A program made the position numbers and the translations under genes. Of a DNA stretch of 64,000 bases, positions 25,801 through 36,300 are shown one piece after another. Positions within the stretch are counted from its first letter, which is position 1. Every line of letters begins with the position of its first letter. The DNA is taken from positions 33,130,151 through 33,194,150 of the forward strand of contig NC_054877.1 in NCBI RefSeq assembly GCF_018320785.1, read 5' to 3'. The notes beneath the pieces were generated by a model that searched no databases, was not told the DNA's origin, and was given only the letters and a program-made list of their open reading frames with translations. The DNA is from Cheilinus undulatus. Its lineage: Eukaryota > Chordata > Actinopteri > Labriformes > Labridae.

Positions 25801-28080
25801 CATCTTTCCTCTCCTGCTCAAGTTTTAGCAGACATTTAAGACACAAAGTGCAGATAATATCATGGATTAAATTAATGTCTGACAGCCCTCTGCTGTTGTG
25901 TTTTTTTTATCCCGTCACGTCTCATATCAGAAACGAAACAAGGGCTCAGTTAGTTTAAATGTCAAAGATCTATTTTTAGATCACCGCCATTAGGGCTGGG
26001 TATTGCTAAGAACCTCACGATTCAATTTGATTTAGATTCTTTAGGTTGCGATTCAATTCGACATCGATTCGATATTGGTTTAAATGCTTTGATGTTGGTT
26101 CAGTAAGAAGTAGAAATACACAAAAGACCTGTTGAAAACTTTTAATAATTATTTTCATGCCCATGTGAACATATGTGGTAGGTCACCTCACATTTTTTAG
26201 CAATAAAACATTTCAAAATAAAAATTTGCACAATAATAACTTATTTGTGCATAAGGAGTACAAAAGTAAAAAGCATGCCAGTTCTGTATAAACACTAAAA
26301 AAGTGAAGTGCATGTAAACTTTAATAATATTTCTTTCCTCTTGGAAATTGTGATAAACCTCACATAACATGGTTATGGTTGTTGTTTGGTCAAGTGCGGC
26401 CTCCGTCCATACAACGTGAGTCACACGCACAGTGACCCCCACTGGCCAGGAGGTGAATCGATTCAGAGGATTTGCTGAATCGATATTGAATTGAGGGGGG
26501 AAATATTGTGATGCATTGATTCATCAATCGATATTTTTACCCACCCCTAACCGCCATCCCTTCTCCATCATGGGAAACGGTCATTGATGAATATTTCTCC
26601 TCGTTATTTAATCATTAATCATTGAGAGGGGTTTTGCTGCCAACTACATTTCTGACCTCCACTCTCACAGACTCTTCATCTGAGACTCCGTATATCTCAG
26701 AAAGGAAGTGCGGTAATTTGTCAGTACAGTGTATTTCCAGTTTTAGATTTTTTTGTTTAATTCAGCTTTATTCATTATCAAAGTCTGGCAGTTACATTTA
26801 TGAATTAACCACATTGCAAATGTAACGGACTGAGAAACATTTCAGAAATAAAAGAGAAAACGGACAGAGGTCTAATTTGAGGTTAAAATATGTTTTAGAA
26901 ATAGATACACAAATGGTGGCTCGCTTTAGCTAGCTATGTACCTTACTACATAAGCTGTTAGCTTTAGCAATGTGAGCTTTAGCAAACATAGATAAAGATA
27001 ACATGGCTACGTAGATTACATAGCTGCTTTGTGAGCTTAGGTTATCTATGCTGCAACATTAGCTATGTAGCTCCATTATCTATAGCTACGGTAGTTTTAG
27101 CAACATTACCTTTATTAAATGTAGCTGACACTCTCTTAGCCATGCAGATAATGTAGCTTATGTAGCTGCTTTGTGAGCTTAGCTTTAGCTATGTTAGCTA
27201 CTTAGCGCTGTTATCTACGTAGCTTTTACAGCTGACAGAGCTACATAAGCTACGCTGGCTACGCCAGAATGCTGTCATGGAGGACAACCTTTTTTACTGC
27301 AAGCAGAGTGTTTACTGGGCTTTATTATATGTTTTGTAGGTCAGGTTTTTTACTTTTAACTTTTGGTATCCTAACCCTTACCTTAGCTCTTACCCTTATC
27401 CTAAGCAGAAGTTGAAACTAATTTGATCTTTTAGCGTGTATTTTGTATTTAGCGTGTATTTTGGCTTTGAAATATACGGTGTCTCAGATGAATGAAGAGT
27501 GGCTGTCAGAAGTGAATGGTCTGCCGTCAGACTATTTTGAGCAGCTCTATGCCATGCCAAGTGGCACCAATTGCACGACACAATGAATTCATGAATTAGT
27601 TTTGTTTCAAACACTTGTAACTATCTTTTTTTTTATTGATAATTTGTTGCAGGCCTACATCTCATATTAGGTTGCTTACAGAGGATGCAGAAACAAAGAC
27701 ACATAGGCGGTAATAACTGACAAGAGGTATTTTTAAGGAACTCAATGATAAAAAAAAACCCCACACACACAAAGAAAAGGAAATGCATAACAGCCTTAAG
27801 AAGACATTTGACCAGTAAAGGAGCTCAAAAGTACTTGATGCTGCTCAAAGTTTACTTAAAAGTATACTTTGCAGATCTTACCCATGCACAGCAGAGGTAG
27901 TGTTTTAAAGTGTCCAAGGAATGTTATTATGTCTGTCTTGTCTTTCAGATAGTGAAGTTGAATCGGCGTCTGCAGTTGCTGGAAGAAGAAAACAAAGAAC
28001 GCTCTAAACGTGAAGCGATCCTGTATTCAGCCACCGTGGCATTCTGGCTCATTAACACCTGGATCTGGTTCAGACGCTAA
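21646..28080 (+). CDS. mff: Mitochondrial fission factor (MFF)
   Basis: A tail-anchored outer-membrane receptor of mitochondria and peroxisomes that recruits the dynamin-like GTPase Drp1. The six coding exons are 21646-21862, 22016-22194, 24172-24251, 24394-24564, 25095-25170 and 27949-28080, giving 284 residues. The N-terminal Drp1-binding block reads MNRIHYELEYTEGISQRMRI (residues 16-35), followed by MMQVPERIVVAG and SRPRDLDLIQS. RRERSASEN (S144) matches the AMPK site region of human MFF. QSTTRRAYQQVLELLDD and VDASSLRRQIVKLNRRLQLL lead through a coiled coil into a C-terminal membrane anchor (YSATVAFWLINTWIWFRR). The start ATG sits five bases into exon 2; the 5' exon is non-coding. The insert carrying the second AMPK site of the longest human isoform is not seen, so other isoforms may exist. 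AATAAA at 30081-30086 suggests a 2-kb 3' UTR. Confidence 0.95.
22775..22843 (+). repeat. (CT)n microsatellite in mff intron
   Basis: About 33 CT units, nearly perfect, in the intron after mff coding exon 2. They produce long Leu-Ser open frames that are not genes. Confidence 0.95.
25991..26550. mobile_element. hAT-like miniature element, nested
   Basis: The ends are TAGGGCTGGGTATT on the left and, inward from the right, TTAGGGGTGGGTAAAAATAT; both continue into ATCGATTCAAT-like sequence. The heptamer CCGCCAT occurs immediately outside both ends (25984-25990 and 26551-26557), consistent with a target duplication. There is no intact coding region. It sits inside the larger interval 25266-27655 in the last mff intron. 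Confidence 0.75.
26900..27262. repeat. Degenerate TAGCT / ATGTAGCT tract
   Basis: About 360 bp is dominated by the pentamer TAGCT and its complement AGCTA, mixed with TTAGC and ATGTAGCT variants, with no fixed period. This is cryptic simple sequence rather than a clean tandem array. Confidence 0.8.
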
Positions 28081-30100
28081 AATGGAGCGAGGCAGTGTCT
28101 CTCAAAACACTGGAGGCCAAAGCAATTCCTTATTAAAAGATAACAGATCTAGGCTCACAAACCCAAACACTTTTAAGCAAACACTGGAAACTGAAGAGCA
28201 TTTGCTAAATCCTCAAATTTTTAAAGCAAATTCTTCTTTGGGGGTTTCAGATGCTCGGTGCTGAAGCAGTAAAACCTAACCACTGTTTACAAAACCAATT
28301 ATAAAACAATAGGTCTTTCTATCTTATGTTGCTTGATTACACTTTTAAATTGCACTTATACCACATCTGACTATTAACTGGTTATGATCGCATACAGCAC
28401 CACCAGGACAAGATGCGAAACTTCAGTCTTACATTCAAAAGGTATGTGTTATTAATAATAGTAGGACAAAGCACAATGAGACCACAGGTGCTCACTGGAC
28501 TTTAGGAAAAACTAAACATTGTAAGAAAAATTCAGAACAAAAGTGCCAGTTTAAAGTTAAATGACTTTACAAACCTGGTATCAATCACTAAACACAGAAA
28601 AACTTTACTAAAATTATTTTTATGCAAGAAAAACAAACAAGAAAGACAAAATGTAAGGGATGGCAGGTTTTGTTGATTATTCCTTTGCTAAGAAACATTG
28701 GATGTTAAACTGAGCCTTATGATAGTTCATCTTTGTCCGAGTATTTAAAATGTGTAAACAGGTTTGTCTGCTTAGGAAGAATGAGTCGAGGATAAACAAA
28801 GATTTACTTAGGCTACAAATGTTTTGGGAGGCTAGTTCAAAGCTGGAGCTGTTGTTACAGGACCAAATTTCAGAGCTGACCCTGCTTGTCCGTTTTAATT
28901 GAGGTTCATCAGTTATGGGAAAAAAAAGAAAAAAAAACTACCATTCTTAAGTGTCAATAGCTTTTTTTCCACATATGCTCTCCTGAAATTTTCAAAAGAA
29001 TAAAGCTGCTAACTTAGATATTTCCTACACAGTGCTAGGTTATCACTGTCATGGGTGACTTGGAAATGACATACAAAGTGACAGACTCCGATGCAATGAT
29101 GATATTTTTTTGCCTTTTAATCTGTGCTATATATAGTTCAACATGTTCACTGACCGGAACAAACAGGCTAAACAAAAAACATGAAGAAGTCTCATAACAG
29201 GCTCTCAGAGCACACTTGTGATGTGGCAGAAGGTGGATACAAATGTCATCCCTTTCCACTTGCTTGTTCTGAACTATACTGAAAATTATCTGCTGAGTCC
29301 ACACATCGACTCAACCTGACTATACATGGAAGATTTCCTCATTGGCTACCTGGAAAAATTCTAGGTAAAGTTAGGGAGAAAAATTCTGCTGTTTGTGATC
29401 ACACATGTAAGTCACTGGAATTTTCAGGAGTTTTTGTTTTGTGTGTGAAAGTGCTAAAAGTAACATGAGTTATTCTAGAGATGCCATAACATTAGCTCTG
29501 AAGTCCTCTTAAGTTGTGCATTACCAAAAACATTTATGTATAACATTGTTCAAATGTTTGTAGGTTGTTCTTTTTATTTATTTTTTGTACTTTTCAGCAG
29601 CCACATGCCTAGCATTCTGTGATAAGCTAGAAGAAGAAGTGGTGACATACAAAGGGCAGGGTGCTAAGATTATATCCTATAGTGATATTGTTCTCTCATT
29701 CTGTTTGTACAGAACAAGCTTGACTTTTCCAGAAAATTTGACCACTTATTTTCCACAAGTTACCTACATGTCTACAAGCATGAACTATGTGGTTTTATTC
29801 ATTATACAATGTGATATAAATCCAGGAGCTATTGTCTTTATGAGTAAATGTATTAGATGGCTATGTATATGAATAATTGATGTCATTATTTTTCAATAAT
29901 GAAATAAGTATTTGATGGGGGTTAATTTATTGCTACAGTGCAGAGGAATCCACAATATAATGCTGTGACCATTTTTTCTGTTAAACACTGTACCTATAAC
30001 TTAATTTTGAGTTTTAAGGTATATATTTTACTTTCTTTGTAAAATGTGAATACATTCATAGTTTGTTTATATTTTGCTGTAATAAATAATGGGTGTAAAC
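28081..30100 (+). other. mff: mff 3' UTR
   Basis: No coding feature is visible. Possible poly(A) signals lie near 29000 and at 30081-30086 (AATAAA). The next gene starts only about 260 bp beyond the second. The stretch is AT-rich without a recognisable transposon. Confidence 0.55.
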
Positions 30101-30363
30101 ATACTCTATGTCCTCTTCTGTGTGCAATGCTGACCTCTGCTGGTCCATCAGTCTGTGGGCAAAACCAGGAAGATGCTGCAGCCAATGATAACAGCTCGAC
30201 AGCGTTGAAAGAGAGTGATATTTCTGTAAATTTATCTCACAGTATCAAAGATCTGACATAAGTGGCAGTTAAGTCTTCAGAAACCTGAACTTGGTATCTT
30301 TTATCCGTCTTTAAAGCCGTCGGTAGAAAAGCTGGTCAAAGAAAAACAGATACTGACAGTACT

Positions 30364-33300
30364 ATGGGGATCGCTAAACTGGCTGATTTGATTCGTACAA
30401 ATGCTCCTGATGCAATTTCTCACAAGGATATAAGTGACTACACAGGTAACTGACTTGTTCTTTGATCGATACATTTCTTCTAATAACACGATTGGAAGAA
30501 GTAATGTAAAACAGCTAATGCTAAAGTTAGCGTGTTAGCTGAAGTAGCTACGGGGCTCCAACCATAGGCTGGATTTATAATGATTGAATTGAAAAACCTC
30601 ACAGTATTATTCATACATAGCATCGAACAAGACGGCTGACATCAAATCGTTTGCATCATGAAAGTTTCTCATTACACGAGTTTAGAAAAAACAACTATCC
30701 TCGTTAAAATGTGAATTTGCAACTATAATTGAAACGCAGTTTCCCTTTTTTACTTAAATGACCACATAAAGTGCATGTTTAACACTCATTGATAAACTTT
30801 GAGCTAATTATGAAACTGACTGATATCACTACTAATGACGTCTCAAACTGGTGGATTTGGAGGGGGCGATTCCTCTTCTTTGGGGCCCCAATGTAAAAAA
30901 CAAACAAACAAACAAACAAAATAAACCCAATAAAAACACCATAGGTGCCGCCTGGATGCCCCTGTGATAGATAAAACAGGATAAAGTGCCCTCCAGGGTG
31001 CCCTCCAAGTTAACCTTACTGGATTAAGGACCCTACGCAGCTCCCTTCCAGTGAACAATATATATGACAAAGTGCTATCTAGGAAGCCATTCCTATTGGT
31101 TCTGGTGACAAAGTGCCCTCCAGGATGCATTAGCACTGAACAAAATTAGATAAAGTGCCCTGTATGGTGCCTTTTCTTTGGTTGAAACCTGATAAAGTGC
31201 CTCCTAGAGGACACCTTGGCATGAGTGAAGAAAAGGAAGTGCTTTGATTCCCTTGATATTAAGTTAATTTTTCCCGACATTTTCACTTGTGTGAAATAGG
31301 GGTTAACTAGCTATTAATTCCTGGCTTGTTACAGAGGTGCAGTTGATGAAATAGTATAATAAATAACATTAAAACTTAATCAGGGTTTCTAACTGGTTCA
31401 CTTTAACAACTTTTTTTGTGCTCAGATGCCCTGTCACATACAGCAGGTGCCCTTGTTAGTTTTTTTTGCCCCTGCCCCTTTAACATCCTGGATCCACCAC
31501 TGGCTCTTCATGACCACTATAACTGCACAGGACTATATTCAACAACACTGATATACAGTGCTTAACAAATTTATTAGACCACCACCCAAAGTAAGGTTTA
31601 TGCTACAGCTGCCCTAAATTAACAGCACTGGTAATTACCGAAATCATTTTTTCATGTTTCTGCAACGGTTGATACACCAACATGTAGAAGATCTTTAACT
31701 GAAATGATATTTTTAATGCTAAAATATATTTATTATTGTTATCATACAGCATATTAATATTTCTTGATTAATATGTCAAATTCTAGTTGTTGATTTGCAT
31801 TCCTGAACAGAAAAAAGAGTTTTAGTGGTTGTGAATTTTATGCTTGATTAATTTCTGACTTCTCAGAGAAGCCCAGTGAGTCGGCTTAAATTTGAGTATA
31901 AAAAGGTGAATTCAGTTTGAAATTCCTCATTCCTTTTCAAAATGGTAAAACGTGGAGAGCTCACTGAAAATGAAACAGTCCGCGTTAAAGCACTTCATCA
32001 TGCTGGATGGTCTCTGAGACAAATATGAGAGGTGGTCTAATAAATTTGTTAAGCACTGTATATTATAATGTTTTTATGGTTGCTGAATACTTCCTCACAG
32101 GAGCTTTAAAAGTAATCTCATTAAGAATGATACTAATCAAAAATGGTGATAAAACATTTTTACATGCTACACTGGCATGAAGCATCCCTTGAAGCTTGAT
32201 TCTGTGTTGCTCTGTTATTGAAAATCTGTATAATTGCCTATTATGCTGGTGTTGGTATTTCATGAAGAGTTGAAAAACTTTAGAAATCAAGTAATTTTAA
32301 CTAACTAGCTGCTTCCTTCAAAATAAAGTGTGTTACGTTGTTTAATAATTTTGTTTAGTAACTTATCTCCCTGGAAATATAGTCAAAAATATAATTATTG
32401 GTTATTGGTTACTTTTTTAACTCTGGTTAGGAGTTAATGGCTTAATGGTAATTGTTTTGTTTGTGCTCACTATAATAATGATGTGTTATTATCCACAGGA
32501 AAAATAATTGCTCTGGATGCATCTATTATCATTAACCAGTTTAGGGCAGCATCCCCTATGTTAAGGTGAGCTCTATAGTAACACCTCAGAGATGGTAGGC
32601 AGACCTGTGTGATGGCCATGCAGTAACTTTGCTTAGAATATTCTGACTTTTTTATCTTTATTAAGTATTCATACTATTTGAAGTTGCTCTCTACTACATG
32701 AAGCTGCACTTTAGAATACTACTTGATAGTGGAAATGACTCGACAATGGGTCAAAATGTTTGTAAAGCTATAAAATAATACAACCCAACACAGACTCACC
32801 ACAAACCACAGCTACTCACATGAATTCAGACATTTCATACAGTCTTTCAAATGTGAAAATGTTATTTAGGGTTATCATGATGCACAGGTTTACATGTTTG
32901 GTCTCTGAATTACTGTTAATGATCCTTTATTTCTTCTCTGTAGTCCATTGACAGGTTTACTTTTCCGTACACTCACCTTGCTGGAGCATGATATCAAACC
33001 AGTTTTTGTGTTCGATGGAAAGCCTCCAGTGGAAAAAAAGGCACTGGTAAGTGACACTATCGAGTCTTTCACTTTTGACATTACACACCTGATGTCTGCA
33101 GGACAGTCACAGGTCAGAGAGTGAGAATAATGAGTGGTAGAACTGGTCCCTTACCTGTGTCAAAAAAGAATATTATTAGTCCATATGAGATGGGCAGCAT
33201 GCACCTGAGATGTAAAACAGGTTTGTGTTCATGCCAACAAAGCTTCTTTTTTTCTTCCTGCAGCTTAAGAAGCGAGCCGAGGCTGGAGGTTGGTCGGTCA

Positions 33301-36300
33301 ACCACACAGGCATAGGTATATTTACATCTACACAGATTAATACCAAACAACACAGGTATCTTTCTGAAGAAACATAATTGGAATATAACTCAACTGCCAA
33401 GTCATAAAGTCAACCCTCTTTGTGCTTCCATGCAGCATCATCCCTGACCAATGAATGTGTCAAACTCCTGAAGTGTCTGGGTGTTCCTGTTGTCCAGGTA
33501 TGACATGCTGAACATGCAATGCATCAATCTGTTTTAAGTTGTCCTCTCTCATGGCTTCTTTCCTATCTCTTAATTTCAATTAGCATTTTCCCCCTCTCTG
33601 TCCTGTACACTAGGCTCCAGGAGATGCAGAGGCCCTGTGCGCCCAGCTGGTTAAGTGGGGGACTGTGGATGTTGTGGCATCAGAGGACATGGACACGCTG
33701 CCATTTGGGGCCAAGACTCTGATCCGGCAGCTTAACGCTAAGAAAGACAGGTTAGAATTGGGAAGGTCATGTTTTACTTAACAGATATACTGAGAGAGTC
33801 TAATGACTTACAGTTTAAGTATTGTTTATTTTTTTGGAACTTAATTGCCCTTAAGTTGGGTCATTTCAAATTTATAATATCAGACACTTATGCTTGGGTA
33901 TGTAACATTTGAACTGACCCAACTTAAGGGCAATTAAGTTGGGTCAGTTCAAATAATATCAGACACTTATGCTTGAGTATGTAACATTTGATGAGAGCTG
34001 TGTAGAATCAACTCTTACCCCGGTTCTTCTCTGTGTTTGAGCTCCGTGTTCGTAGCTCCGCCCCTCTTCTCACATACCTCCTCACAGATGTGCATGTCCG
34101 CTGAATCAAATACTTATGGTGGCAAAGCTCTCATGGAGTGATTTTGCTCCGCTTTTCTACTGAAATCCATGGCCAGATTACAGGCAAGAAAACACTTCAT
34201 CTCAGCATCAACAGATTCAACATAGGACCGAACACTGCTGGTAACTCCGCCATTGTATCAACTTCTCACTGAGCTGAGAGGCAGAAGCGCACCTACTACA
34301 GCGGCCAATAGAAACGCTCCCTCTGACCTGAGCCATGATTGGCTGCAAGTGCTAGCCTCTTCATTGGCTGGAGCATCGTCCCTTGCTGGTTTTCCTCAAG
34401 TAAGAGTGAAGCCCGAGGAGATGTTGCAGAAGTGTGTTATTCTGTTAGATGGCTTAGATGGCTTTAATAACATGGCCCTGATGGGTTGTGTTGTTTTTGT
34501 GGGCATACGATACTAAAAATAAATTGCTTACTACAGCTTTAAGGCCTACTTTGGGGCTCTCAATCATCAATGGTTAGACTGCTGGTTCTCAAGTTGTGGG
34601 CTGCAGCCCCCTACTGGTCCCTGGAGGTACCTCAGATGGGGGCATTGACAATAAATGAAAAAGAGGAACAGAATTTCTAAAACTGAAATCACCTTTCAAA
34701 TGATCAGTAAATACTTGAATGCATATTTTTAGTTTACAGCTGAAAATAGAGCAAGAAGATTTAACTTGCATGCCAGTGAGATGCCACCAAGACACCTTTG
34801 ACTACTCTGAAGGAGATACAAGCTTCAGCAGCTGATATGGGAGAGATTCTGCAACAACTGTTGCCCAGGTTCTTCACCAGTCAAAGTTTTATGGGAGAGT
34901 GGCACAGAGAAAGCCACTGTTGAAGAAAACTTAAATCTTGACTAGAGTTCACCAAAAGGCATGTGGGAGACTCCATGGTCAAGTGGAAGAAAGTTCTTTG
35001 GTCTGATGAGACCAAAGTGGTGCTTTTTGGACATCAGACAAGACGCTATGTTTGGCGGGCACCAAACACTACTCATTGCCACAAACACACCACCCCCACT
35101 GTGAAGCACGGTGGTGGCAGCATCATGCTGTAAGAATTTCTTGGCAGCTGGCCCTGGAAGGCTTGTGAAGGTAGAGGGTAAAATGAACTACAGCTTGGGA
35201 AAAGTTATATTTGTGGCTGTACTAGAAAAGGGGTGTTCATCTCAGATCCCTGTGCAACCTGACAGCTCAAACAATTTTGCAAAGAATTATGGAGAAAAAT
35301 TGCAGTGTCCAGATGTGCAAGCCTGATTGAGACCTATTCACACAAACTCAGTGCTGTGATTGCAGCAAGGTGCATCGATTAAATACTGACTTGAGGGGGT
35401 CAGTATTTATGGAGTCACTTACTTTACATTGCATATTTTTATTTAATTGACAATACTTTATAGGAAAAAGGGGCAATATAATATTGACCATGGGTGAGTC
35501 ATGACATCAAAGAAAGGGTAAAACATCCAAGGGAATAATAATACTTTTTATGTGTGTAGGTGACTGTGCATTTCCCTGAACAAATAAAATAAATAGTGGT
35601 TTCTCAGTTGTACTTCACTCTATAAATGCTCTGCTTGAACCATTAATGTCTCTTTAAACCAAATACTTGCACTGAAATTCTGTGTTCATGAAATGACAAT
35701 ATGGAGGTAAATACTCTCAGTCGTGTTATGGTTGTAGGAGGGTATCCATTGTCCCCTGGAGATATCAGCTTTCAAAAGCAGCTGGGGCATGCTTACATTT
35801 AGGAAAGGCTGGGCTAGACAATAGGATTGGATTCATGACTTACGTCACTGGAAAACCCACAAGACTGTGTCCTAATATGAGTAAAACTGTTTAAGTGATG
35901 ATGCACATTGGTATTGTTGCTGATCTGTGGTGATGTTGTTCTTTGACATTATCTGATGCTGTGAGCACTGCCGTCACTTATCACCCTGTTAGTTAACTTA
36001 GGCATGCTAACAGAAATATTTAAAGCAACAGTTGACCTCCTTATTAACTTAACACGTCACAGCATAGACTCGTCAGGCATCCACATAAATATTAAAAGGG
36101 ATATGCATCTCAGATTTTTTCCCCCTCTGTTTTGGATTTAATAACCTTTCCTGCTGTGTGGTGGCTTGAATATTTTCTTTTTGTTAGCTCTCAGAAAATA
36201 AATTAGCAACTGTCTCAGTGCATGGTAAATGTTGGCTATGGCAGGTAAAATTTCAGGTTATTTTCACCTTTGCATGTAGGTTTTTTCTCATGTAAAAACA

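Larger units (their letters stand above)
25266..27655. mobile_element. Possible hAT-like composite element in mff intron
   Basis: The left edge reads AGGGCTGCAACAAATGATTA. The right edge, read inward on the other strand, gives AGGCCTGCAACAAATTATCA, so the ends look inverted over about 18 positions with one or two changes. The 2.4 kb between them holds a second element (25991-26550), a foldback pair and a TAGCT-rich tract. No clean target duplication or transposase is visible, so the two ends could belong to separate insertions. Confidence 0.4.

Noticed and set aside
34000-34545. GC-richer block ending TTGCTTACTACAGCTTTAA
   Set aside because: The right end resembles a common fish repeat end, but no matching left end is visible, so I list no element.
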